Of a stretch of DNA of 64,000 nt, positions 35,523-44,078 are shown piece by piece. The translations under genes were made by a program, and so were the position numbers. This DNA is from Ochrobactrum teleogrylli (GTDB taxonomy: Bacteria > Pseudomonadota > Alphaproteobacteria > Rhizobiales > Rhizobiaceae): assembly GCF_006376685.1 (NCBI RefSeq), contig NZ_VEWL01000011.1, positions 1-64,000 of the forward strand. The letters run 5' to 3'. Positions within the stretch are counted from its first letter, which is position 1, and each line of letters opens with the position of its first letter. The notes beneath the pieces were generated by a model. It was not told the DNA's origin and made no database searches. It was given only the letters and a program-made list of their open reading frames with translations.

Positions 35523-37414
35523 TCAATCGGCGAACGACACTGGGCATGCTTGCTTCCTGCTTTCTACCTGGTGTTTCGCGGGCGGATCCGCCTTTGCCGA
35601 ACTATTCACTGCCGCAGCCGGGCGCGCTGCCCGATCTGGCCGACCGTCTCCCCAAAACACCAAGGATCGTCAACATGGCGGCGCTTGGTCGCAAACCCGG
35701 CGTCAACGGAGGTGTCATCCGCACCCTGATTGGCAACCAGAAAGACATCCGGTTGATGACGCTCTACGGATATTCCCGTCTGGTGGGCTATGACGAAAAG
35801 CTCAACATGCATGCGGATATTCTCGAAAGTTTCGAGACAGTCGAGGACAGGGCTTTTACCTTCAAAATCCGCCCGGGGCACCGCTGGTCGGATGGTTCCT
35901 ATCTGACATCGGAGGATTTCCGCTATTGCTGGGAAGACGTGATGCTCAACACGGAGCTGAAGCGAGGCGGTCCGCCGAGGGTCTTGCTGGTCAATGGAAG
36001 GCCGCCGCGTTTCGAAGTCATTGACGAGTTGACAGTCAGATACAGCTGGGACGCGCCCAATCCGGATTTCCTGCCGCAACTGGCGGCGCCGCAGGCGCTG
36101 ACGATTGTTCTGCCGTCGCAGTATTTGAAACAATTTCACAAGACCTATCAGGACAATTTCCGGCTCTCGGCCCTGATGAAGCAATACCGCGTCAAGAAAT
36201 GGACTGACCTTCATTTCAATATGGCGCGCAGCTATCGGCCCGAAAACCCGGAACTGCCGACCCTCGATCCATGGCGAAACACAACCGCGTCGCCTGCCGA
36301 GCAGTTTGTTTTCGAGCGCAACCCGTATTTCCACCGCGTCGATGAAAACGGGGTGCAATTGCCCTATGTCGACAAAGTGATCCTGAATATCAGCTCCCCG
36401 ACAATCATTGCCGCCAAGACCGGCGCTGGTGAAAGCGATCTGCAGGCGCACGGCATCGACTTTTCTGACTACGCCTTTCTGAAGGATTCCGAAAAGCGGT
36501 TTCCGGTCAGGGTCAGCTTGTGGAAGCGGACGGAAGGTGCGCGGGTGAGCCTGATGCCCAACCTCAATGCCGGGGACGCCATTTGGCGGGCGCTCTTCTG
36601 GGATGTGCGCGTGCGCCGCGCCCTATCGCTCGCAATCGACCGGACCGAAATCAACAAGGCGGTGTTCTACGGTCTTGCCGTTGACAGCGCCAACTCCATC
36701 CTGCCCGAAAGCCCGCTCTACAAACCAGGATATAAAACGGCGTGGAGCGCCCATGATCCTGAACAAGCGAACGTCCTGCTGGACGCGGCTGGCCTGCAAC
36801 GGCGGGACGAGGACGGGATGCGCCTGTTGCCCGACGGGCGCGCAGCAAAGATCGTGGTAGAAACCGCCGGTGAAAGCACGTTGGAGACAGATATCCTCGA
36901 GCTTGTCACAGATCACTGGGCAAAGGTCGGCATCTCGCTGTTCATCCGGACATCCCAGCGTGACGTTTTCCGTAGCCGGGCCATGGGTGGCGAAATCATG
37001 ATGTCCATGTGGTCGGGGCTCGATAACGGCATACCGACCGCCGATATGAACCCGGGCGAGCTCGCCCCAACCTCGGACGACCAATTGCAATGGCCGGTCT
37101 GGGGCATGTATTACATGTCGAACGGAATGAAGGGCCATCCTCCGGAAATTCCCGAAGTAAAGCAGCTGATCGAGCTTCTCAGCCAATGGCGGGACTCCAG
37201 CGACATAGCCGAGCGGGCCACTATCTGGACGCAGATGCTGGATATCTATTCGCAGCAGGTGTTTTCCATCGGTATCGTCAACAGCACCCCCCAGCCCGTC
37301 TTGCGCGCGGCCAGCCTCCAGAATGTACCGGAGAAAGGGCTCTACGGCTTCGACCCGACCAGCTTTCTCGGCGTTTTTATGCCGGATGCGTTCTGGTATG
37401 GAAAGGACGCCTGA
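35519..37414 (+). CDS. Family 5 extracellular solute-binding protein
   Basis: Large (631 residues) periplasmic binding protein of the DppA/OppA type. It begins at a TTG overlapping the previous stop. The N-terminus [18 protein letters not shown] has a twin-arginine, so Tat export is possible. Diagnostic pattern: DILESFETVEDRAFTFKIRPG, HRWSDGSYLTSEDFRYCWEDV (partly shown), and RRALSLAIDRTEINKAVFYG. The family binds peptides but also oligosaccharides; the neighbouring polysaccharide lyase makes oligosaccharide uptake a reasonable idea, not shown by sequence. Confidence 0.9.
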   Translation: MINRRTTLGMLASCFLPGVSRADPPLPNYSLPQPGALPDLADRLPKTPRIVNMAALGRKPGVNGGVIRTLIGNQKDIRLMTLYGYSRLVGYDEKLNMHADILESFETVEDRAFTFKIRPGHRWSDGSYLTSEDFRYCWEDVMLNTELKRGGPPRVLLVNGRPPRFEVIDELTVRYSWDAPNPDFLPQLAAPQALTIVLPSQYLKQFHKTYQDNFRLSALMKQYRVKKWTDLHFNMARSYRPENPELPTLDPWRNTTASPAEQFVFERNPYFHRVDENGVQLPYVDKVILNISSPTIIAAKTGAGESDLQAHGIDFSDYAFLKDSEKRFPVRVSLWKRTEGARVSLMPNLNAGDAIWRALFWDVRVRRALSLAIDRTEINKAVFYGLAVDSANSILPESPLYKPGYKTAWSAHDPEQANVLLDAAGLQRRDEDGMRLLPDGRAAKIVVETAGESTLETDILELVTDHWAKVGISLFIRTSQRDVFRSRAMGGEIMMSMWSGLDNGIPTADMNPGELAPTSDDQLQWPVWGMYYMSNGMKGHPPEIPEVKQLIELLSQWRDSSDIAERATIWTQMLDIYSQQVFSIGIVNSTPQPVLRAASLQNVPEKGLYGFDPTSFLGVFMPDAFWYGKDA

Positions 37415-37416
37415 CC

Positions 37417-38415
37417 ATGCTGCGATATATTCTCTGGCGCATCGCAGCAATGATCCCCACGCTCATCATCATTTCCGCTCTGGTTTTCACCATCATCGAA
37501 CTACCGCCGGGCGACTATTTCGAAAGCTATGTGTCGGAGCTTCGCGCACAGGGCGAAGCGGTGGACATGCAGGAAATCGAGGAGCTACGCGTCCAGTACG
37601 GCTTCGATAAGCCGCCGGTTCTGCGCTATTTTCACTGGGTTGCTGGGATGTTGCAGGGGGATTTCGGCTATTCGTTCGAGTATCAGCTACCCGTCAGTGA
37701 CGTTGTGGGCGACCGGCTTTGGCTGACAGTGATGGTATCGTTCTTCACGATCATCTTCACATGGCTGATTGCTTTCCCGATCGGCATCTATTCGGCGACG
37801 CATCAATATAGCTGGGCGGATTATGGGCTGACGCTGATCGGCCTGCTTGGCATTGCGATCCCGAACTTCATGTTCGCGCTGATCCTGATGTATTTTGCCA
37901 ATATCTGGTTCGGCACCTCGATTGGACATCTCATGGACCAGAAATATCTGGCCGAACCAATGAGCTGGGCCAAGGCGTCCTCTATCCTGTCCCATCTTTG
38001 GATACCCGTGCTGATCGTCGGCACCGCAGGCACTGCCGGGATGATCCGGCGTTTGCGCGCCAATCTTCTCGACGAGTTGCAAAAGCAGTATGTGGTAACG
38101 GCGCGCGCCAAGGGTCTGCATCCTTTTCGCACGCTGGTAAAATATCCCCTGCGCATGGCGCTCAATTTTTTCATCTCGGATATCGGTTCGATCCTGCCCG
38201 CGATCATTTCCGGTGCTGAAATCACCGCAATCGTTCTTTCGCTGGAAACGACAGGGCCAATGCTCATAAAGGCCTTGCAGAGCCAGGATATGTATCTTGC
38301 AGGTTCGTTCCTGATGTTTCTCGCAACGCTGACGGTCATAGGCGTGTTGATCTCCGATATTGCGCTCGCGTTTCTTGATCCACGTATCAGATTGCAGGGG
38401 GGGAGCACAAAGTGA
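37417..38415 (+). CDS. ABC importer permease (DppB type)
   Basis: Inner-membrane permease of 332 residues starting MLRYILWRIAAMIPTLIIIS, 2 bp after the binding-protein stop; a longer reading in this frame overlaps that gene and is rejected. Features are the DppB-type N-terminus, FITIIE-like FTIIELPPGDYF, and the cytoplasmic EAA loop VVTARAKGLHPFRTLVKYPLR that contacts the ATPase. Six membrane helices are expected. Overlaps the next permease by 4 bp. Confidence 0.92.
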   Translation: MLRYILWRIAAMIPTLIIISALVFTIIELPPGDYFESYVSELRAQGEAVDMQEIEELRVQYGFDKPPVLRYFHWVAGMLQGDFGYSFEYQLPVSDVVGDRLWLTVMVSFFTIIFTWLIAFPIGIYSATHQYSWADYGLTLIGLLGIAIPNFMFALILMYFANIWFGTSIGHLMDQKYLAEPMSWAKASSILSHLWIPVLIVGTAGTAGMIRRLRANLLDELQKQYVVTARAKGLHPFRTLVKYPLRMALNFFISDIGSILPAIISGAEITAIVLSLETTGPMLIKALQSQDMYLAGSFLMFLATLTVIGVLISDIALAFLDPRIRLQGGSTK

Positions 38416-39590
38416 CATCATCACCCCTCCCCGAACCGGGCGCACGCCTGCCTCACTTTGTTTCGACAGAGCCTTTTGATCCGCATTCGGTCGATGTCAT
38501 GACCGAAGAGCAGAGCCGCTTTTATCGGGCGTCTCAGCTCCAGCTGATGTGGTGGAAATTCAAAAAGCATAAGCTGGCGCTTGCCTCCGCCATCTTCCTC
38601 GGCGCGCTTTATGTGATGATCGCCTTCGTTGAATTCCTCGCGCCTTATAATCTTCATACACGCAATGTCGATTTCATCTATGCACCGCCGCAGGTGGTCC
38701 GCCTTTTTGACAACGGCAATTTCATCGGGCCGTTCGTCTATGGCCGCAAGATGACGCTCGATATGGACACGCTGCGACGGGTCTATGTGGATCAGAAAGA
38801 CCAGATCGAACCGCTGCGTTTTTTCTGCTCGGGCGATCCCTATAAATTCTGGGGCATATTCTCGACGGATTTACATCTGGTCTGCCCTGCAAAGGGCGGC
38901 GAGCTGTTCCTTCTCGGCACAGACCGACTCGGGCGAGACGTGCTATCCCGCATCCTCTATGGCGCTCGAATCTCGCTGACAATCGGTCTGATCGGCATTG
39001 TCATCAGCTTTACTCTCGGAATTGTTATCGGTGGCCTTGCCGGCTACCATGGTGGCGTTTTCGACCTCATCGTCCAGCGAATCATAGAGGTACTGCAGTC
39101 TATTCCAAGCATTCCACTGTGGATGGCCCTTGCGGCCATCATGCCGATTACATGGAGCCCGATGCTGATTTACCTCGGTATTACCGCCATCCTTGGACTG
39201 CTTGACTGGACTGGGCTGGCGCGCGCCGTGCGTTCCAAGTTGCTTTCACTTCGCGAGGAAGACTACGTGCTAGCGGCCCAGCTGATGGGCGCAAAGAGTC
39301 CCCGCATTATCGGACGGCATCTCATTCCCGGCTTCATGTCGCACTTGATCGCAACTGCAACCATGTCTATTCCCGGTATGATCCTGGGTGAAACTGCGTT
39401 GAGCTTTCTCGGCCTGGGGTTACGGGCGCCAATAACCAGTTGGGGCATCCTTTTGACGGAAGCCCGAAGTGTAAGTGTTATTGTCTTCTACCCCTGGCTG
39501 CTGTTTCCGATCATTCCGGTCATTCTGGTGGTTCTGGCCTTCAATTTTCTAGGTGACGGTCTTCGCGATGTCGCTGATCCGTATAGTTGA
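38412..39590 (+). CDS. ABC importer permease (DppC type)
   Basis: Second permease of the importer, 392 residues, from a GTG overlapping the previous stop. A long hydrophilic N-terminus (about 55 residues) precedes TM1; the typical GTDRLGRDVLSRILYGARIS motif and EAA loop EDYVLAAQLMGAKSPRIIGRH follow. The region between TM1 and GTDRLGRD is longer than usual (about 90 residues), as in YejE-like permeases. It is the last gene of the importer, 72 bp before a glycosyltransferase gene. Confidence 0.92.
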   Translation: MTSSPLPEPGARLPHFVSTEPFDPHSVDVMTEEQSRFYRASQLQLMWWKFKKHKLALASAIFLGALYVMIAFVEFLAPYNLHTRNVDFIYAPPQVVRLFDNGNFIGPFVYGRKMTLDMDTLRRVYVDQKDQIEPLRFFCSGDPYKFWGIFSTDLHLVCPAKGGELFLLGTDRLGRDVLSRILYGARISLTIGLIGIVISFTLGIVIGGLAGYHGGVFDLIVQRIIEVLQSIPSIPLWMALAAIMPITWSPMLIYLGITAILGLLDWTGLARAVRSKLLSLREEDYVLAAQLMGAKSPRIIGRHLIPGFMSHLIATATMSIPGMILGETALSFLGLGLRAPITSWGILLTEARSVSVIVFYPWLLFPIIPVILVVLAFNFLGDGLRDVADPYS

Positions 39591-39662
39591 GATGGATGTT
39601 CGCATGCTGAAAAATTTCCTGTATCGCGGGTTGCGTCACCACATTACGGCGGGGTTCGCATC

Positions 39663-40874
39663 ATGACGCGCCGCCTGGAGCATGTCCGTATCCTGATGTA
39701 CAGCCACGACACGTTTGGGCTGGGCCATTTGCGCCGCTGCCGAACGATTGCCCATTCGCTTGTCGAGGACTATCGCGGCCTCAACATCATGATCATATCG
39801 GGCGCCACGATCGCCGGCGCCTTTGACTACCGCGCGCGCGTCGATTTCGTCAAAATTCCAAGCGTAATCAAGCTGCGCAATGGCGAATACCAGTCGATGG
39901 AACGGCACACCGATCTTCATGACACGCTGAAGATGCGCCAATCGATTATCCGCCATACCGCCGAAACGTTCCAACCCGATATTTTTATCGTCGATAAGGA
40001 ACCGATGGGCATGAAGGGCGAAGTCGAGGAGACGCTCACCTATCTCAAGACCCGTGGAGCAACACTGATTCTGGGCCTGCGCGAAGTCATGGATGCGCCG
40101 CATTTGCTCGATGCCGAGTGGAAGCGCAAAAACGTGATGGATAAGATCGACAGGTTCTATGACTCTATCTGGGTCTATGGGCCGCCGGATTTCTACGATC
40201 CGCTCGTGGGTCTCGACGTCCCGAAGGGTGTCCGCGACAAGATGAATTTCGTCGGCTTCCTGCAGCGCAGCGTTTCCAATCAGGAAGTCCCGGACCATCG
40301 CCCCAAGGGCGACTATATTCTTGTCACCACCGGCGGAGGCGGCGATGGCGCCGATCTCGTCAACGATGTCGTACGGGCCTACCAGCACGATCATACGCTC
40401 CAGCATAAGGCGCTGGTCGTGCTCGGACCTTACATGCCCGCGAAGAAGCGCCGCAAGATGATAAGCAAGAGCCAGGCGATCCCCCATATCGAGGTCATCG
40501 AGTTCGATAACAGGATGGAAGAACTGGTGGCGGGCGCGAAGGCTGTCGTTGCCATGGGCGGCTACAACACCTATTGCGAGATTCTCTCCTTCGACAAACC
40601 GGCATTGATCGTTCCCCGCATCCTTCCACGTGAGGAACAGCTGATCCGCGCCCGGCGCGCTGCGGAACTCGGGCTGATTGACATGCTGCTTCCCAGCGAA
40701 TCCGAAGATCCTGTCCGCATGGCCAGTGCACTCAAGGCCTTGCCCAGCAGGCCAGCGCCCTCGAAGAGCGCGCCCAAAGGTTTCAGGCTCGAAGGCTTAC
40801 CGCATATCTCGCAAATTGTCGGGGATCTGATGGATCGACGTCAGCCGAACCACCTGTCGCTCGTCAAGGGATAA
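39663..40874 (+). CDS. Glycosyltransferase, family 28-like (COG4671 type), copy 1
   Basis: Predicted cytoplasmic GT-B glycosyltransferase of 403 residues. The N-terminus has ILMYSHDTFGLGHLRRC, a family hallmark; the C-terminal half has VTTGGGGDGADLVNDV and the MurG-like donor site FDNRMEELVAGAKAVVAMGGYNTYCEILSFDKP. It is paralogous to 42108-43274, with the same HxxxGxGHLxR start and the same GGYNTxCxIL/AGYNTVCDIL acceptor region. Sugar and acceptor unknown; neighbours imply polysaccharide assembly. Confidence 0.82.
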   Translation: MTRRLEHVRILMYSHDTFGLGHLRRCRTIAHSLVEDYRGLNIMIISGATIAGAFDYRARVDFVKIPSVIKLRNGEYQSMERHTDLHDTLKMRQSIIRHTAETFQPDIFIVDKEPMGMKGEVEETLTYLKTRGATLILGLREVMDAPHLLDAEWKRKNVMDKIDRFYDSIWVYGPPDFYDPLVGLDVPKGVRDKMNFVGFLQRSVSNQEVPDHRPKGDYILVTTGGGGDGADLVNDVVRAYQHDHTLQHKALVVLGPYMPAKKRRKMISKSQAIPHIEVIEFDNRMEELVAGAKAVVAMGGYNTYCEILSFDKPALIVPRILPREEQLIRARRAAELGLIDMLLPSESEDPVRMASALKALPSRPAPSKSAPKGFRLEGLPHISQIVGDLMDRRQPNHLSLVKG

Positions 40875-40878
40875 TCAA

Positions 40879-42126
40879 TTGTCATATCGCCGGAAAATTG
40901 TGGTGGTGCTGAAGGGATATCCGCGCCTGTCCGAAACATTCATTGCTCAGGAATTGCTTGGGCTGGAACAATCGGGTTTTGATCTGGTTCTCGTGGCATT
41001 GCGGCGACCGACGGACAAGAAAACGCATCCGGTGCACGACGAAATTCGTGCGCCAGTCCATTACCTGCCTGAATATCTGCGCGAAGAACCGCGCCGTGTT
41101 CTATCGGCCTTGATCGCCTGTATGCCGCGCCCCGGTTTCTGGCGAGGCTTGGTAACTGTGCTCAAGGACTTTCGGAAAGACCCGACGCGCAATCGTATCA
41201 GGCGTTTCGGACAGGCCGCAGTTCTGGCAGCGGAATGGCCCGATGACGCGGGATGGATTCACGCGCATTTTATCCACACGCCCGCATCCGTTGCCGCTTA
41301 TGCCAGCCAGATCACCGGCATTGGATGGACGTGCTCCGCTCACGCCAAGGATATCTGGACTTCGCCAGACTGGGAACTGCAGGGCAAGCTCACCAGCACG
41401 CGATGGACGGTGACCTGCACACATTCGGGCTTCGATCATCTCCGTCAGCTTGGAGGGCCCTCATCCAGCGTACATCTAAGCTATCACGGCCTCGATCTTG
41501 ACCGGTTCGGGCCTTTTGAGGGCAACCGTTCACTGCGCAACGGCAGCGACGCGGACGATCCGGTCAGAATCCTGAGCGTCGGTCGCGCCGTTGAGAAAAA
41601 GGGCTATGACATCGTGCTGAGAGCACTCAGCCTGCTGCCCAAAGACCTCCAATGGCGGTTCGAGCATATCGGTGATGGCGACAGGATCGCCAGCTTGAAA
41701 GCGCTTGCAGACAAGCTCGGCATTGCCGACAAAATCGTATGGAAGGGCGCGCTCGACCAAAAGGAAGTCCTTGCTGGCTATCAAGCCGCCGATATTTTCG
41801 TACTCGCCTGCCGGATCACTACGGATGGCGACAGGGATGGCTTGCCCAACGTATTGGTGGAAGCATCAAGCCAGGGCCTGATATCGGTTTCCACCAACAT
41901 CTCTGGCGTACCCGAACTCTTGGTGGATGGAGAAAATGGCCTGCTTGTTGCACCTGAGGACCCGGAGGCGCTAGCGATTGCTATGGAAACTGCGATCCGC
42001 GATGCGGATTTCCGCCATCGTCTGGGACGCGCTGCCGAAAAGCGGGTGCGAACAGAGTTCAACTTCCACAACAGTATCCGTCAATTGAGGTCCTTGTTCG
42101 AAACGGAATGGCAGCGAAGCAAATGA
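40879..42126 (+). CDS. Glycosyltransferase family 4-like
   Basis: GT-B retaining glycosyltransferase, 415 residues, starting at a TTG 4 bp after copy 1. It opens with VVVLKGYPRLSETFIAQEL and shows the GT4 donor-binding pattern SVGRAVEKKGYDIVLRAL and, later, GLPNVLVEASSQGLISVSTNISGVPELLVDG (in parts), with the EX7E-type glutamates. Such enzymes add single sugars to lipid-linked or nascent chains. Its 3' end overlaps the next glycosyltransferase gene, so the three are a coupled set. Confidence 0.87.
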   Translation: MSYRRKIVVVLKGYPRLSETFIAQELLGLEQSGFDLVLVALRRPTDKKTHPVHDEIRAPVHYLPEYLREEPRRVLSALIACMPRPGFWRGLVTVLKDFRKDPTRNRIRRFGQAAVLAAEWPDDAGWIHAHFIHTPASVAAYASQITGIGWTCSAHAKDIWTSPDWELQGKLTSTRWTVTCTHSGFDHLRQLGGPSSSVHLSYHGLDLDRFGPFEGNRSLRNGSDADDPVRILSVGRAVEKKGYDIVLRALSLLPKDLQWRFEHIGDGDRIASLKALADKLGIADKIVWKGALDQKEVLAGYQAADIFVLACRITTDGDRDGLPNVLVEASSQGLISVSTNISGVPELLVDGENGLLVAPEDPEALAIAMETAIRDADFRHRLGRAAEKRVRTEFNFHNSIRQLRSLFETEWQRSK

Positions 42127-43274
42127 GGCAGTCGACGACAAGCCCACGGGTGTTGTTCTATGTTCAGCATCTGCTCGGCATCGGTCATCTTGCGCGCGCC
42201 AGCCGCATTGCCCGTGCGCTGACCCAAGATGGCTTCGACGTCACCGTGGTCACCGGCGGCATGCCTGTTTCCGGATTTCCGGGACCGGAAGTCAACCATG
42301 TGGCGCTACCGGCGATTGCTTCCGGCGACGCCGGTTTTTCGGGCCTTGCCGACGCCTTCGGCAATCCGGTGACCGAAGAATTCAAAGCGGAACGCCGGGA
42401 CAAACTGCTTGCCATCTTTCGCGATGTCAGACCCGATATCGTCATTATCGAGGCGTTTCCCTTCGGGCGTCGGCAAGTTCGTTCCGAACTAATCCCCCTG
42501 CTCGATGAAATCAGCAGGATGACACAAAGGCCATTGGTGCTGACCTCATTGCGCGACATCCTGCAGGAGCGCGCCAAGCCCGGTCGCGACGAGGAAAGCG
42601 TCGCCCTCGTACAGCGCTATTTCGATCACGTGCTGGTTCATGGCGACCCGCAGTTTGCGCGTCTGGAGGACAGTTTTCCGCTGCATGCGGATATTGCCGA
42701 CAAGGTGATCTATACCGGTCTCGTCGCCGCGCCAGCGCCCTCGCCACCATCGGAAACCTTCAATATCGTGGTATCGGCTGGAGGCGGTGCAGTCGGCGCC
42801 TTGCTCATCCGCGCAGCACTTGAGGCCTCAAAGCGCCTGTCGCCCGACCTGTCGTGGTGCATTGTGACCGGTCCCAATCTGCAGCAATCAGATTTTGACG
42901 AAATCACTGCAGAAGCACCGAATAATGCCCGCATCTTCCGCTTCCTGCAGAATTTTCCGAGCCTGTTGCTCGATGCGCGCCTGTCCGTCTCGCAGGCCGG
43001 ATATAATACGGTTTGCGACATCCTTCGTGCGGACTGCAAAGCGCTGCTCATTCCATTTACGGCGGGTGGCGAAACCGAACAGACCGCACGCGCACGCCAT
43101 CTGCAAAAGCTGGGCCTCGCATCGGTTCTCACAGAAGACGAGCTATCCGTCGATAGCATGACCGACGCCATCGCCAAGGCGCTTGCCGCACCTCGTTTGC
43201 CCGCTCACAATCTTGATCTCGATGGCGCGCATCGCACGGCAGAGATTCTGCATGGACTTCTGGCGGCGCGCTAG
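42108..43274 (+). CDS. Glycosyltransferase, family 28-like (COG4671 type), copy 2
   Basis: Paralogue of the enzyme at 39663-40874: RVLFYVQHLLGIGHLARASRIARAL at the N-terminus (partly shown) and VSAGGGAVGALLIRAAL, then LSVSQAGYNTVCDILRADCKALLIPF in the donor site. An ATG at 42123 overlapping the previous stop (ATGA) may be the actual start; 42108 is the longest reading. Last gene of this plus-strand run; a hairpin terminator follows at 43287. Confidence 0.82.
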   Translation: MAAKQMRQSTTSPRVLFYVQHLLGIGHLARASRIARALTQDGFDVTVVTGGMPVSGFPGPEVNHVALPAIASGDAGFSGLADAFGNPVTEEFKAERRDKLLAIFRDVRPDIVIIEAFPFGRRQVRSELIPLLDEISRMTQRPLVLTSLRDILQERAKPGRDEESVALVQRYFDHVLVHGDPQFARLEDSFPLHADIADKVIYTGLVAAPAPSPPSETFNIVVSAGGGAVGALLIRAALEASKRLSPDLSWCIVTGPNLQQSDFDEITAEAPNNARIFRFLQNFPSLLLDARLSVSQAGYNTVCDILRADCKALLIPFTAGGETEQTARARHLQKLGLASVLTEDELSVDSMTDAIAKALAAPRLPAHNLDLDGAHRTAEILHGLLAAR

Positions 43275-43286
43275 CTTTTTGTTTTC

Positions 43287-43333
43287 ACGCACATCTTGTC
43301 CGAAAACCGTTTCACACTTTTCGGGATGTGCGT
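43287..43333. terminator. Bidirectional hairpin between convergent genes
   Basis: acgcacatc (43287-43295) pairs perfectly with gatgtgcgt (43325-43333). The inner arms tccgaaaa and ttttcggg extend the stem. The structure fills the 58-bp gap between the convergent glycosyltransferase and methyltransferase genes and could terminate both. Its CCGAAAA arms match the palindrome at 22680-22709. Confidence 0.65.
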
Positions 43334-44007
43334 TAGACAGTACCGATCAGCATGAATCTGGTATATTTCTTCATCGGCAGCGCGCCAGCAAACGCTGTTG
43401 TTTCCAGCGCTGCCTGAGCGACGAATTCATCGAGCGAAGCCACGCAATTCACATGGGTGGGCTCGCTGAAATAGTCGTTCGACTGCAGGAGAACGCGGGT
43501 CCCCTTGGGCAATAGCGACAGCCAGGCGGGCAAATCCGCAATATGTTCGCAACTGGTGTTGATAACCAAATCGGCCCCGAGTTCAGGATAGGCAAGCTGA
43601 TACATATCAGCGGTCAATGCCCGAAACCGATCCTTCCATGCATTGTTCAAAGTTTCAGCGACAGCGCCGACATCAGGATCAATATCAAAACTGTCTATCG
43701 CTTCGATATCAAAGCGCTGGTCTTCGAAAAACATCGCGGCCAGAACACCGTACCAGCCGCCAAGTATAGCGATGCGATTGAATCTCCCGCCAAAGGTCTC
43801 GAACAGCGACTGCCGCGCCCATATCTTGCAACCCACCTGCTTGTGGTTGAAGGCATTGCCGAGGTCCGCCTCCGGGTGGTCGGCAAGGACCTTCGACAAA
43901 CCCTTGATCAACGGGCTTGAAGTGTATGCGGCAACGCCACGCAGAATATCAAATGCGCTTTCATGCCAGTCGGTGGTAGTCGCGTTAGCGCCGAGTGTAT
44001 CCATCAT
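43333..44007 (-). CDS. Methyltransferase-like protein of the polysaccharide locus
   Basis: About 224 residues. The middle has a Rossmann-like motif IAILGGWYGVLAAMFF, then IEAIDSFDIDPDVG, and ADLVINTSCEHIADLPAWLSLLPKG, the order expected of a class I SAM-dependent methyltransferase. The ATG at 44007 (MMDTLGANATTTDW) is chosen; a TTG at 44043 is possible. The substrate cannot be named. The gene is downstream of the metallophosphoesterase on the same strand (71 bp gap). Confidence 0.65.
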   Translation of the reverse strand: MMDTLGANATTTDWHESAFDILRGVAAYTSSPLIKGLSKVLADHPEADLGNAFNHKQVGCKIWARQSLFETFGGRFNRIAILGGWYGVLAAMFFEDQRFDIEAIDSFDIDPDVGAVAETLNNAWKDRFRALTADMYQLAYPELGADLVINTSCEHIADLPAWLSLLPKGTRVLLQSNDYFSEPTHVNCVASLDEFVAQAALETTAFAGALPMKKYTRFMLIGTV

Positions 44008-44078
44008 CAATATGTTGTAGGCCAGACATTTATTGCTGGTCAATTCCTATGGCTGGTTTGCATACAGAAATGCGCTGG

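Noticed and set aside
37090-37416. N-terminal extension of the DppB-type permease gene
   Set aside because: It overlaps the binding-protein gene in another frame and has no membrane or domain features; the ATG at 37417 gives a standard permease N-terminus.
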